Below, piece by piece: positions 12,449-21,714 of a stretch of 64,000 nucleotides of DNA. The notes beneath the pieces are model-generated. The model had not been told where the DNA came from and did no database searches. It saw nothing but the letters and a program-made list of their open reading frames with translations. The position numbers and the translations under genes are program-made. Positions within the stretch are counted from its first letter, which is position 1; each line of letters begins with the position of its first letter. Source of the DNA: Rhizobium etli 8C-3 (GTDB lineage: Bacteria; Pseudomonadota; Alphaproteobacteria; Rhizobiales; Rhizobiaceae); the NCBI RefSeq assembly GCF_001908375.1, contig NZ_CP017241.1:3500501-3564500 (forward strand). The letters are read 5' to 3'.

Positions 12449-14431
12449 ATGCGGGCGGACAACAGGGCAAAAAAAGGGGGCGCAATCCTTTTTGAAACCG
12501 GCGTCGAATTTTCCGTCTGGTCGCAGCATGCCGCGCAAATCCAGCTCTGCCTCTTCGATGAAACCGGCAACAAGGAACTCGCGCGCTTGCCGATGGCGCG
12601 CGAACACGGCCATGTGCACAGCCTTTTCGTCGACGGCCTGAAGGAAGGCGCCTGTTACGGCTTTCGGGCCGACGGCATCTATGATCCGGAAAACGGTCTC
12701 TGGTTCGATCCGTCCAAGCTTCTGGTCGACCCGTATGCCAAACAGCTCGACCGGCCCTTTCGCCATGATCTCCGTCTCGGCATCTTCGGCGAAGACACGC
12801 ACAGCCTGATGCCGAAGGCGATGGTGACCCGCGATACGACAGTGACGCTGGAAAAACCGCTCTTCAAGCCGGGCGGCTTTATCTATGAAGTCGCCGTCAA
12901 ACCCTTCACGATGCTCCACCCCGACGTTCCCGAGACGCAGCGCGGAACCGTCGCCGCACTTGCCCATCCCTCAGTGATCGCTCATCTCAAGCGCATTGGT
13001 GTCGATGCCGTCGAGCTGATGCCGATCACCGCTTGGATCGACGAGCGCCATTTGCCGCCGCTCGGACTGGCAAACGGGTGGGGCTACAATCCCGTTGCCT
13101 TCATGGCGCTCGATCCGCGCCTCGTACCGGGCGGCATGGCCGAACTGCGCGATACGGCTGCCAAGCTTCGGGCCGAAGGCATCGGCGTCATTCTTGACCT
13201 CGTCTTCAATCATACCGGCGAGAGCGACCGTCACGGCACGACGCTGTCGCTGCGCGGCCTCGACAATCTTTCCTTCTACCGGCATCTGCCCGGCCGTCCG
13301 GGCGAGCTTGTCAACGACACCGGGACTGGCAATACCGTCGCCTGCGATCATCCCTATGTCCGCCAGCTCATCATCGACAGCCTGCGACATTTCGTCCTGG
13401 GCGCCGGCGTCGACGGTTTCCGTTTCGATCTGGCGCCTGTTCTCGGCCGCACGGCAAACGGCTTCGAGGCAAAGGGAGCGACGCTGTCGGCGATACTCGG
13501 CGATGACGTGCTCGCCGAGCGCATCATGATCGCCGAGCCTTGGGATATCGGTCCGGGCGGCTATCAGCTTGGCAATTTTACAGCTCCCTTCCTGGAATGG
13601 AACGACCGCGTTCGCGACGATATCCGATGCTATTGGCGCGGCGACGACTGGAAGACCGGGGCGCTTGCAACAGCACTGGCCGGCTCCTCCGACATTTTCT
13701 TGCGAAACGGCGGAACGGCGACGCGCAGCGTCAATTTCCTCGCTGCCCATGACGGTTTCACGCTGAAGGATCTCGTTTCCTACAGTCATAAGCACAACGA
13801 AGCTAATGGCGAGGAAAACCGCGATGGCCACAACGAGAACCATTCGTGGAACAATGGCATCGAGGGCGATACGGACGATTGCGATATCATCAAAAAGCGC
13901 CGTTGCGATCTGAAGGCGCTGATCTCGACGCTCTTTGCCAGCCGCGGCAGCATCATGCTGACGGCGGGAGATGAAGGCGGACGAACACAGCGCGGCAACA
14001 ACAACGCCTATTGCCAGGACAACGAAATCACCTGGGTCGACTGGAGGGCGCTGGATGAAGAATTGATTACCCACACCGCCTTCGTGGCAGCATTGCGAAA
14101 GCGCTTCTCCGTCTTCTCCGAATCCGGCTTCTTCGACGGTAACGGCGATGTCGAATGGATATCGTCCTCGGGCCAACCGATGAGCGTTGGCGAGTGGGAG
14201 GCTGCGAACTTGTCCGCGCTCGGCATGCTGCTTAAAACAGGCGACCGCGATATCCGCAGACAAGTGCGTCTGGCCGTGTTTTTCAATCGATCGAACAATG
14301 CGATGGACTTCGTCCTGCCGCCCCCGGACACTGCCGAGTGGCGGCTGTTGAGCGCGCCCGGCAACTTTGAAAAGCTTGGCCCGGTCGTGACGGTTCGGCC
14401 GCGCTCGGTCGTCTTTTGCCTCGGCAATTGA
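12449..14431 (+). CDS. glgX: Glycogen debranching enzyme
   Basis: GlgX (GH13, isoamylase type) hydrolyses alpha-1,6 branches of phosphorylase-limit glycogen. The 660 residues include an N-terminal carbohydrate-binding domain (FSVWSQHAAQIQLCLFDE), the barrel with nucleophile Asp327 (GFRFDLAPV), Glu363 (IAEPWDIG) and the AAHDGFTL motif. The frame is open for 68 codons further upstream inside pgm, but ATG 12449 lies just after GGAGG and ten bases after the pgm stop, so it is preferred. It is the last gene of the glycogen operon. Confidence 0.95.
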   Translation: MRADNRAKKGGAILFETGVEFSVWSQHAAQIQLCLFDETGNKELARLPMAREHGHVHSLFVDGLKEGACYGFRADGIYDPENGLWFDPSKLLVDPYAKQLDRPFRHDLRLGIFGEDTHSLMPKAMVTRDTTVTLEKPLFKPGGFIYEVAVKPFTMLHPDVPETQRGTVAALAHPSVIAHLKRIGVDAVELMPITAWIDERHLPPLGLANGWGYNPVAFMALDPRLVPGGMAELRDTAAKLRAEGIGVILDLVFNHTGESDRHGTTLSLRGLDNLSFYRHLPGRPGELVNDTGTGNTVACDHPYVRQLIIDSLRHFVLGAGVDGFRFDLAPVLGRTANGFEAKGATLSAILGDDVLAERIMIAEPWDIGPGGYQLGNFTAPFLEWNDRVRDDIRCYWRGDDWKTGALATALAGSSDIFLRNGGTATRSVNFLAAHDGFTLKDLVSYSHKHNEANGEENRDGHNENHSWNNGIEGDTDDCDIIKKRRCDLKALISTLFASRGSIMLTAGDEGGRTQRGNNNAYCQDNEITWVDWRALDEELITHTAFVAALRKRFSVFSESGFFDGNGDVEWISSSGQPMSVGEWEAANLSALGMLLKTGDRDIRRQVRLAVFFNRSNNAMDFVLPPPDTAEWRLLSAPGNFEKLGPVVTVRPRSVVFCLGN

Positions 14432-14520
14432 TTCAAGCCGCAACGAAGGTGAATCGTTGTCGTAATTGTCATGAATCCACTGTAAGCAATTGAGCAGGCG
14501 GCTTTTTTCATGGGGAATTT

Positions 14521-15009
14521 ATGGTCAGGGAAATTTCGCTCGCGGAAGTGCGCGGGCTCATTGGCACGAAAACAGGGCTTTCAGATTGGATTCTTGTCGA
14601 TCAGGCGATGATCGACGCTTTTGCGCACGCCACCAACGACCATCAGTTCATCCATACCGATCCGACCCGCGCGGCAACCGAAAGCTCCTTCGGCGGCACG
14701 ATCGCCCATGGCTTCCTGACGCTCTCCCTGCTTTCGGCTATGAATTACGATGCGTTGCCGAAAATCCGCGAGCAGACGATGGGTATCAACTATGGATTCG
14801 ACAAGGTGCGCTTCATGGCACCGGTCAAATCAGGCACCCGCGTCCGCGGCCATTTCGTCCTCGCCGATGCACGCTTCCGCGGCGCCAGTATGCTGATGAC
14901 CACATATGAAGTATCCATCGAGATCGAGAACGAGAAGAAACCCGCACTTACTGCGAACTGGATCACCATCATCCAGTTCGACCCGAAGGACCGGCCGGAG
15001 GAAACCTGA
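14521..15009 (+). CDS. MaoC-like (NodN-type) dehydratase
   Basis: This 162-residue single hot-dog-fold protein has the (R)-specific enoyl-CoA hydratase signature: ATNDHQFIHTD with catalytic Asp40 and His45, then FGGTIAHGFLTLSLL. Proteins of this size are annotated as MaoC family dehydratase or NodN-like in rhizobia. They are expected to hydrate trans-2-enoyl-CoA esters in the cytoplasm. The precise acyl substrate is unknown. It starts 89 bases after glgX with GGGG before the ATG, and may be either the tail of the glycogen transcript or a separate unit. Confidence 0.88.
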   Translation: MVREISLAEVRGLIGTKTGLSDWILVDQAMIDAFAHATNDHQFIHTDPTRAATESSFGGTIAHGFLTLSLLSAMNYDALPKIREQTMGINYGFDKVRFMAPVKSGTRVRGHFVLADARFRGASMLMTTYEVSIEIENEKKPALTANWITIIQFDPKDRPEET

Positions 15010-15268
15010 GGAGCAGGCTACCGCGCAGTTGTTCCACCTCCTTGAAACCGCCGCTGGCTTGTAAACCACAGGCCAATTCGGCGTTGCCGCGTTATGCTTT
15101 GGTCTTTCCAAGAGCCAGCCGGTGAATTTTCCGAACCGCAGGAAAGCGCACTTGCAGAACTGGGCCTGCTCCTGACGAAGGCACGGGCACGATGTCGGCC
15201 GATAGGACACGCCCCCCGCTATCCGGTCCATTTCCACGCCGCTCTCGGGCAATTTCACGGTCAGCCCG

Positions 15269-15817
15269 TCAGTGCCCCGCGTCGACTGCCGCCTCGGCCA
15301 GCAGACCGAAGACATAATCGGAAAACGACCGCCAGCATTCTATCCGGAACGTATCGTCCTCGGTGCGGAAGATCACGACTTCCGCCTTGCCGAACAGCGT
15401 GCGCGAGCAGGCGCCGACCGGAAATGTGCCGATCGACAGGTCCTGCGGGCAGCCTGCCGAAAGCGTGGCTTCGGCGCCGGGGCCGGAGACGATGATGCCG
15501 ACATTGCGATGGGAGACGTCTGTTGCCGAATGAAGGAGGCTGACACCTGAGCACATGGCCATCAAATCTGCGCCGTCTTCATCGAGCACCAGCCATTCGT
15601 CGGGGCCGAGCCAGAGCACCGAGCGTCCGCCCTGGCGGCCCGACGTCTTCGGCGCATCCGGGACCTTGACGCCGAGAGCCGATGAAAGAGCCTTGAGCGA
15701 ACCTGCAGGCGCCCGCAGCGCCACCCGGCTCGCCGCAGGCGCAGGTGTCAGTCGCACAGTGGCAGATCCGGCGTGGTTGCCGGAAAGAGCGAATTTGCGA
15801 ATTGCCACATCAACCAT
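15269..15817 (-). CDS. soxG: Sarcosine oxidase gamma subunit
   Basis: SoxG is the small gamma subunit of the heterotetrameric sarcosine oxidase. The protein of about 182 residues shows the family pattern, including the WLGPDEWLVL segment and the later DVSHRNVGIIVSGPGAE region that resembles folate-binding GcvT-like folds. I chose the ATG at 15817 because an AAGGAGG sits ideally before it and the gene then overlaps soxA by eight bases. A start eight codons earlier would lie deeper inside soxA. It is the last gene of soxBDAG, transcribed leftwards. Confidence 0.9.
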   Translation of the reverse strand: MVDVAIRKFALSGNHAGSATVRLTPAPAASRVALRAPAGSLKALSSALGVKVPDAPKTSGRQGGRSVLWLGPDEWLVLDEDGADLMAMCSGVSLLHSATDVSHRNVGIIVSGPGAEATLSAGCPQDLSIGTFPVGACSRTLFGKAEVVIFRTEDDTFRIECWRSFSDYVFGLLAEAAVDAGH

Positions 15818-18803
15818 TGATCCGGCCTCCTTCCTTGTCAAAGAACACCATGTCCGTCACTTCGACGGCAATGGTCTTGTCCGGCATCGGCACATAGAGG
15901 GTCTCGCCGATGCGCGCCCTGCCGCCGGCGACCAGCGCGAAGGCGATCGACTTGCCGAGGTTTTCCGACCAGTAAGACGAGGTCACATGACCAAGCATGG
16001 TCATGGGCTTCGGCTCGTTCGGACTGGCGACGATCTGTGCGCCCTCTTCGAGCACCAGCTTTTCATCCTTCGTGACAAGACCGACAAGCTGCTTGCGGCC
16101 TTCCCTGACGAGATCGGGACGCTTCAGCCCGCGAATGCCGACAAAATCCGTCTTCTTCTTGGAAACGGCCCAGGCAAGACCTGCGTCATCCGGCGTAACC
16201 GTGCCGTCCGTATCCTGTCCGACGATGATATAGCCCTTTTCGGCGCGAAGAACGTGCATCGTCTCTGTGCCGTAGACGCAGGCGCCGAGCGGCTCGGCAT
16301 TCGCCCAGACAGCTTCAAGCACCGATTGGCCGAAATCGGCCGGAACATTGATTTCGAACCCGACTTCGCCGGTGAACGACACCCTGAAGAGGCGCGCAGG
16401 CACGCCGCAGACCTTGCACTCGCCAACGCTCATATGCGCGAAGGCCTCGTTGGAAATATCGAGCCCCTCAACGAGCGGCGCGACGATCTCGCGCGCCTTC
16501 GGACCCTGCACGGCAATCACAGCCCATTGCTCGGTAACGGAGGTCAGCCACACGTTCAGGTGCGGGAACTCCGTCTGCAGATAGTCTTCCATGTGATGAA
16601 GGACGCGCGGCGCCCCGCCTGTCGTCGTCGTGACATGGAAACGGTCCTCGCTCAGGCGCCCGACAACGCCGTCGTCGTACACGAAGCCGTCTTCGCGGGT
16701 CATGATGCCATAGCGGCATTTTCCCGGTTTCAGCGTGTCCCAGGCATTGGTGTACATCAGGTTCATGAATTCGGCCGCATCCGGGCCGACGACTTCGATC
16801 TTGCCGAGCGTCGAGGCATCAAAAACGCCTGCGACGTCGCGAGCCGTTTTGCATTCGCGGGCAACCGACTGATGCATGGTCTCGCCGGCGCGCGGATAGA
16901 ACCAGGCACGCTTCCAGTTGCCGACGTCTTCGAAAACAGCGCCGTGCGCCTCTTCCCACTGATGCATCGGCGTCTTGCGCGCCGGATCGAAGAGCTCGCC
17001 GCGCGAATGGCTGATCAGCGTGCCATATGTGACCGGTGTATAGGGCGCACGGAAGGTCGTGAGGCCTACCTGCGGGATTTCCTTGCCGAGCATTTCGGCG
17101 GCGATCGCCAGACCGTGCATGTTGGAGAGCTTGCCTTGGTCGGAGGCCATGCCGTTGGTCGTGAAGCGCTTGATGTGCTCGATCGAGTGCATGCCTTCGC
17201 GCACCGCAAGGCGGATGTCCTTGGCGCAGACATCGTGCTGGAAGTCGATGAAGGCCTTGGCGCTCGTCTTGGGGCCTGCACCTTCGGCAGCTCCGATCAT
17301 GCCTCCGGTCCAGTCATAGGGCTGCTCGGCCGAGATGCTGATCTTGCCACCGCCTGATTTTCCGACGGCTTGCGCCATCAGCTCGCCGGCCGCAAGAGAC
17401 TCTTCGATCGTCTGTTGCAGGCCGTCCGTGCCGTTGCAGGCACCGACCGAAAGGCAGTCCTGTGCATAGGTCCCGGGCAGGAAGCGCTGGCTTTCCGGCT
17501 CGAACTTCACCTTGCCGCGCGACTGCGAGAAAAGGTGCACCGACGGCGTCCAGCCGGCCGAAACCAGCAATGAGTCGATCGCAATCTTGCGCGGCGAGCC
17601 TGCGCCGTTGCGGGCAACGGTCATCGATGAGACGCGGAGCTTGCCCGAGGTTTGGATGACCGATTGTCCGGCCAGCACCTCGATGCCGAGCGACCGCGCT
17701 TGGGCAAGAACTGCAGCTCCCGGCGTCTGGCGGCAATCGACGATGGCAGCGATTGCCACGCCGGCACGCTTCAGGTCGAAAGCGGCTTCATAGGCCGAGT
17801 CATGGGCAGTGTAGACACCAACCTTGGCTCCGACGGCGACGCCGTAATGGTTGAGGTACATGCGCGCGGCAGACGCCAGCATGATGCCCGGACGGTCGTT
17901 GTTTGGGAATACCATGTGCCGCTCGATTGCGCCGCTGGCGAGGATCACCCGCTTGGCGCGGACCTGCCAGAGACGCTCGCGTGGCAGGTCACGGCCTGGC
18001 TTGGCGATATGATCGGTCACGCGCTCGGCAAGAGCGATGAAATTATGGTTGTAGTAGCCGAAGGCCGTGGTGCGGGTCAGAACCTGCACGTTGTCCATCG
18101 CCTTCAGCTTGGCAGCCGTCTGCTGCGCCCAGACGTAGCCTTCGATGCCGTCGATCTTCACGCCACAGTCGAAACGCAATGCACCGCCGCATTCGGCCTG
18201 TTCGTCGCAGATGATGACGCGGGCGCCCGCTTCGGCCGCGGCAAGGGCAGCGGAGAGACCGGCAACGCCCGCGCCGGCAACGAGCACGTCGCAATGCGCA
18301 AAGCGGCTTGCGTAGTGATCAGGATCGCCTTCCGTCGGCGCGACGCCGAGACCGGCGGAACGTCGGATGAGTGGCTCATAGACATGTTTCCAGGCTGCCT
18401 TCGGCCACATGAAGGTCTTGTAGTAGAATCCAGCCGCAAAGAACGGCGAAAGCAGATCGCTGATGCCACCGACGTCAAACGCAAGCGACGGGAAGCGGTT
18501 CTGCGACTTGACGGTCATGCCGTCGAAGACTTCCTGAACCGTGGCGCGCACGTTCGGCTGCTTTCGCGCAAAGTCGCGGGCAACGTCGATCAGCGCATTC
18601 GGCTCTTCCGCGCCGGCTGAAAGGATGCCGCGCGGCCGATGGTACTTGAAGGAGCGGCCGACGAGATGCACTCCGTTGGCAATCAGGGCCGAAGCGACGG
18701 TGTCGCCTTCGAGCGCGGTATAGCTCTTGCCGTCGAAAGTGAAGCGTGCGGTTCTCGCCGGCGTCAGGCGTCCCTTGCCTGGAATTCGGTTCGCGCCGCT
18801 CAT
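15810..18803 (-). CDS. soxA: Sarcosine oxidase alpha subunit
   Basis: SoxA (997 residues) is the large subunit of the complex that oxidatively demethylates sarcosine to glycine, passing the methyl group to tetrahydrofolate. Domains in order: a ferredoxin-like N-terminal part (FTFDGKSYTALEGDTVASAL), a dinucleotide-binding oxidoreductase domain (DVLVAGAGVAGLSAALAAAEAGA) that binds NAD in this family, and a C-terminal GcvT/aminomethyltransferase-like folate domain (about residue 600 onwards). The start codon overlaps the soxD stop. A 600-codon open frame on the opposite strand is a coding shadow of this gene. Confidence 0.96.
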   Translation of the reverse strand: MSGANRIPGKGRLTPARTARFTFDGKSYTALEGDTVASALIANGVHLVGRSFKYHRPRGILSAGAEEPNALIDVARDFARKQPNVRATVQEVFDGMTVKSQNRFPSLAFDVGGISDLLSPFFAAGFYYKTFMWPKAAWKHVYEPLIRRSAGLGVAPTEGDPDHYASRFAHCDVLVAGAGVAGLSAALAAAEAGARVIICDEQAECGGALRFDCGVKIDGIEGYVWAQQTAAKLKAMDNVQVLTRTTAFGYYNHNFIALAERVTDHIAKPGRDLPRERLWQVRAKRVILASGAIERHMVFPNNDRPGIMLASAARMYLNHYGVAVGAKVGVYTAHDSAYEAAFDLKRAGVAIAAIVDCRQTPGAAVLAQARSLGIEVLAGQSVIQTSGKLRVSSMTVARNGAGSPRKIAIDSLLVSAGWTPSVHLFSQSRGKVKFEPESQRFLPGTYAQDCLSVGACNGTDGLQQTIEESLAAGELMAQAVGKSGGGKISISAEQPYDWTGGMIGAAEGAGPKTSAKAFIDFQHDVCAKDIRLAVREGMHSIEHIKRFTTNGMASDQGKLSNMHGLAIAAEMLGKEIPQVGLTTFRAPYTPVTYGTLISHSRGELFDPARKTPMHQWEEAHGAVFEDVGNWKRAWFYPRAGETMHQSVARECKTARDVAGVFDASTLGKIEVVGPDAAEFMNLMYTNAWDTLKPGKCRYGIMTREDGFVYDDGVVGRLSEDRFHVTTTTGGAPRVLHHMEDYLQTEFPHLNVWLTSVTEQWAVIAVQGPKAREIVAPLVEGLDISNEAFAHMSVGECKVCGVPARLFRVSFTGEVGFEINVPADFGQSVLEAVWANAEPLGACVYGTETMHVLRAEKGYIIVGQDTDGTVTPDDAGLAWAVSKKKTDFVGIRGLKRPDLVREGRKQLVGLVTKDEKLVLEEGAQIVASPNEPKPMTMLGHVTSSYWSENLGKSIAFALVAGGRARIGETLYVPMPDKTIAVEVTDMVFFDKEGGRING

Positions 18804-19141
18804 TTCGCCTCTCCTTCCGTCGCTTCATAGGTTTCGACGGGAGCGTGCGGAACGCTGGCAGCGCCAATTTCAGGCCTGGGCTCGCCTGCCTTGTAGGTCA
18901 TGATGAATTTGTCGCTGATGGTGTCGCGGGCCGCATTGAAGAAACGGCCGCAGCCGTGGATGTGCCGCCAGCGTTCGAAGATCAGACCCTTCGGGTTGTC
19001 GCGCAGGAAGAAATATGTCTCGAATTCCTCGTCGGAGATCGAAGCGATTTGTTGGGGCCGCGCAATATGCGCGTCGCCAGCGCCACGGAATTCGAGCTCG
19101 GAGCGCTCTTCCTGACAGTATGGGCAGTAGATCAGTAGCAT
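18800..19141 (-). CDS. soxD: Sarcosine oxidase delta subunit
   Basis: This 113-residue subunit has the zinc-site pattern of SoxD: CPYCQEERSELEF near the N terminus and RWRHIHGCGRFF in the middle, giving two cysteines and two histidines. The frame continues upstream into soxB, but the ATG at 19141 gives the normal N terminus (MLLIYCPYC). It lies 26 bases after soxB, and its stop overlaps the soxA start (ATGA), as expected of a stoichiometric complex. Confidence 0.95.
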   Translation of the reverse strand: MLLIYCPYCQEERSELEFRGAGDAHIARPQQIASISDEEFETYFFLRDNPKGLIFERWRHIHGCGRFFNAARDTISDKFIMTYKAGEPRPEIGAASVPHAPVETYEATEGEAK

Positions 19142-19167
19142 TTGATTCCCTTGTCGGAATTGCGTGG

Positions 19168-20421
19168 TCAGTGCGCGACGGCGGCGGCCGCCGCTTCGTC
19201 GATGAGCCGTCCGGTGCGGAAGCGCTCCAGGGTCAACCCGGCATTGAACTTGTGCGGCTCGTCGCGGGCGATCAGGTACGCAAAGAGATTTGCCGAACCC
19301 GGCGTCGCCTTGAAGCCGCCGGTTCCCCAGCCGCAGTTGACATAGAGTCCTGGAACCGGCGTCTTCGACTGGATCGCCGAACGGTCCGGCGTATTGTCGA
19401 CGATGCCGCCCCAGGAGCGCATCATTTTCACGCGGCGGAACATCGGGAAGAGCTCGCAAATCGCATCAAGCGTGTGTGTGATGATCTGCAAGCCGCCTGT
19501 CTGCGAATAGGAATTGTACTGGTCCGTGCCAGCGCCGATGACGAGCTCGCCCTTGTCGGACTGCGAGATATAGGCATGCACCGTGTTCGACATGACGACA
19601 CAGGGAAAGATCGGCTTCAGTGGTTCGGAAACCAGCGCCTGCAGCGGGCTCGATTGCAGCGGCACGCGCACGTCGGCCATTTTCATTACGGTCGTCGAGT
19701 GGCCGGCCGCGGAGACGCCGACCTTCTTCGCGCCGATGAAGCCGCGATTGGTTTCGACGCCGACCACCCGCCCGTCCGGTCCGCGGCGGATGCCGGTGAC
19801 TTCGCAATTCTGGATGATGTGCACGCCGCGATCCGACGCTGCACGGGCATAACCCCAGGCGACGGCATCATGGCGCGCCGTACCGCCGCGACGCTGCAAG
19901 GCGGCGCCGTTGATCGGGTAACGCGCCGTTGCCGAAATATCAAGCGGAGGGCAATAGGCCTTCGCCTGCTCCGGCGTCAGCCATTCGTTATCGATGCCAT
20001 AGAGGCGGTTGGCATGGATATGCCGCTTGAAGGACTGCTGATCGTGGATGTTGTGCGAGAGCATCATCACGCCGCGCGGCGAATACATCACATTGTAGTT
20101 GAGATCCTGCGACAGGTTCTCCCAAAGCTTCATCGAATGCTCGTAGATGTGCATGCTCTCTTCATAGAGATAGTTGGAGCGGATGATGGTGGTGTTACGG
20201 CCGGTGTTGCCACCGCCGAGCCAACCTTTTTCCAACACCGCCACGTTGGTAATGCCGTGCTCCTTGGCAAGGTAGTAGGCTGCTCCCAGACCATGCCCGC
20301 CGCCGCCGATAATAATGACGTCGTATTGCGCACGCGGCTCCGGCGAAGTCCACTGCCTCTCCCAGCCCTTGTGGCCTCTGAGCGCTTCCCGTGCCACGGC
20401 AAAAACCGAGTATTTCCGCAT
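19168..20421 (-). CDS. soxB: Sarcosine oxidase beta subunit
   Basis: SoxB (417 residues) is the flavin subunit where sarcosine is oxidised. The N-terminal FAD fold is YDVIIIGGGGHGLGAAYYLAKEHG, followed by KGWLGGGNTGRN. The segment GGTARHDAVAWGYAR near residue 175 contains the histidine that, in characterised tetrameric sarcosine oxidases, carries covalent FMN. The end has the GGLYVNCGWGTGGFK-type flavin loop. It is first in the soxBDAG operon and has a 245-base upstream region shared with the divergent FecR-domain gene. Confidence 0.96.
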   Translation of the reverse strand: MRKYSVFAVAREALRGHKGWERQWTSPEPRAQYDVIIIGGGGHGLGAAYYLAKEHGITNVAVLEKGWLGGGNTGRNTTIIRSNYLYEESMHIYEHSMKLWENLSQDLNYNVMYSPRGVMMLSHNIHDQQSFKRHIHANRLYGIDNEWLTPEQAKAYCPPLDISATARYPINGAALQRRGGTARHDAVAWGYARAASDRGVHIIQNCEVTGIRRGPDGRVVGVETNRGFIGAKKVGVSAAGHSTTVMKMADVRVPLQSSPLQALVSEPLKPIFPCVVMSNTVHAYISQSDKGELVIGAGTDQYNSYSQTGGLQIITHTLDAICELFPMFRRVKMMRSWGGIVDNTPDRSAIQSKTPVPGLYVNCGWGTGGFKATPGSANLFAYLIARDEPHKFNAGLTLERFRTGRLIDEAAAAAVAH

Positions 20422-20666
20422 CCGCCTTCATCTCCTTCAGGGAAAGGCATTTTCTTGGTGTGGCCATACAAATCGCAAATCGAAATGCGGCACAACGTTT
20501 CTTTTGCGACGCGAACGGGCTTTTGTTTGACATGGGTCGAACAAGTGCTGATCACACCGAGGTTACTGCATGCCCCCGCGCACCGGATTAGTCCGACTAG
20601 CCCAAGAGGGCAGGAAGACGAGGCGCAAAAATACATGCTAATATTCCTATGCTCAGGGGTATTCCC

Positions 20667-21710
20667 ATGTCGTATCTGCGTCTTGCCACAGCCACCGTGC
20701 TCAGCGCGGTGCTTTTTAGCTCCATGCCGGCCTTCGCAGCTGAGCAGGTTGGCCAGGCGGTCCACATCAAGACGGAAGTAACCGGTCAAACGGGACCGCT
20801 GACCGTAAATTCAGCAGTCCACCGCGACGAGCGCATTCGTACATCGCGATCCGGCCTCGGCCAGTTTCTTTTCCGTGACGGCACCAAGCTTGCGGTTGGC
20901 TGGGGTTCATCTGTCGTCATCGACAAATACATCTTCGACGACTCGCAATCGGTGAAAAGGCTGAGCATCCGCGCAGCGAAGGGAACTTTTCGCTGGATCA
21001 GCGGCAGTTCGAAATCGTCCGCCTACCAGATCCTGACTCCTGCGGGCACGATCGGGGTGCGTGGCACCGCCTTCGATTTCTATGTCGGCCCGGATGGAAC
21101 GACGGCCGTCGTCATGCTGAATGGCGCCGCCCAGTTTTGCGGCCCGGGCGGCTGCCGGCAACTGACACGTCGTTGCGATTGTGTCGTTGCGACACCCAAC
21201 GGCGACATGACGGATGTGGCGCGCGTAAACCAGGGCGTCCTTCGAAGACTGGGGACGCCACGCGCCCTCCCGTTCCTTTCCGGCAGTCAGTCGCTTTCCG
21301 GCATGATGGGCGGCGGTTGCGGATTGTCGGCGGCACTGCAGCGGCCAGACGCGCCCCTGCGACAGGCACCGAGCGCTCCGCCTCGAGCACCGAAACCGGA
21401 ACCAGAGCCCGAAAAGCCCCGCGAACCCCGCAAGCCCCACCCGGAGAAGCCGCATCATCCGGACAAGCCGCACCATCCGGACAAGCCGAGCCATCCGGAC
21501 AAGCCGCACCATCCGGACAAGCCGAACCACCCGGACAAGCCGAGCCACCCGGACAAGCCGAGCCACCCGGACAAGCCGAGCCATCCTGATGGACCGCGTG
21601 GATCACATGATCATTACCGTGGAGATCATGACAAACGTGGCGACAAGGTCGACAATCATCATGGCAGGAACCGCGACAAGGGTCGCGGCGACCGGAGCCG
21701 CCATCGCTGA
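20667..21710 (+). CDS. Secreted FecR-domain protein with HPDKP-repeat tail
   Basis: The 347-residue protein has a cleavable signal peptide (hydrophobic core then SSMPAFAAEQ, cut probably after AFA) and a FecR domain over about residues 25-190. FecR hallmarks are the segments GLGQFLFRDGTKLAVGWGSSVVIDKY and LTPAGTIGVRGTAFDF. After a Pro/Arg/Lys-rich linker come nine tandem copies of (H/S/N)HPDKP and a very His/Asp/Arg/Lys-rich end. I prefer ATG 20667 because of the AGGGGT before it; an ATG six codons earlier is possible. FecR domains sense or bind at the envelope. The gene faces a CHASE2 adenylate cyclase, a pairing seen with FecR proteins elsewhere. The ligand is unknown. Confidence 0.82.
   Translation: MSYLRLATATVLSAVLFSSMPAFAAEQVGQAVHIKTEVTGQTGPLTVNSAVHRDERIRTSRSGLGQFLFRDGTKLAVGWGSSVVIDKYIFDDSQSVKRLSIRAAKGTFRWISGSSKSSAYQILTPAGTIGVRGTAFDFYVGPDGTTAVVMLNGAAQFCGPGGCRQLTRRCDCVVATPNGDMTDVARVNQGVLRRLGTPRALPFLSGSQSLSGMMGGGCGLSAALQRPDAPLRQAPSAPPRAPKPEPEPEKPREPRKPHPEKPHHPDKPHHPDKPSHPDKPHHPDKPNHPDKPSHPDKPSHPDKPSHPDGPRGSHDHYRGDHDKRGDKVDNHHGRNRDKGRGDRSRHR
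21438..21596 (+). repeat. In-frame tandem repeat encoding (H/S/N)HPDKP
   Basis: Nine units of 18 bases (the first 15) encode HPEKP followed by eight copies of xHPDKP, where x is His, Ser or Asn; the last unit ends in DGP. The DNA repeats differ mainly at the first codon of the unit and at His codon third positions. Such a repeat can change length by slippage or recombination without shifting frame. It produces spurious long open frames on both strands. Confidence 0.9.
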
Positions 21711-21714
21711 TACG

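Noticed and set aside
12971..14443. 490-codon minus-strand open frame
   Set aside because: Shadow of glgX on the other strand.
15010..15268. Possible short gene between the MaoC-like gene and soxG
   Set aside because: Open frames on both strands there lack start signals and recognisable sequence.
15555..17357. 600-codon plus-strand open frame
   Set aside because: It is antisense to the clear soxA gene, has no ribosome binding site and no recognisable domain; it arises from GC-rich codon use.
21438..21596. Possible CRISPR array
   Set aside because: The units are directly adjacent 18-mers without spacers and lie in frame inside a coding sequence.
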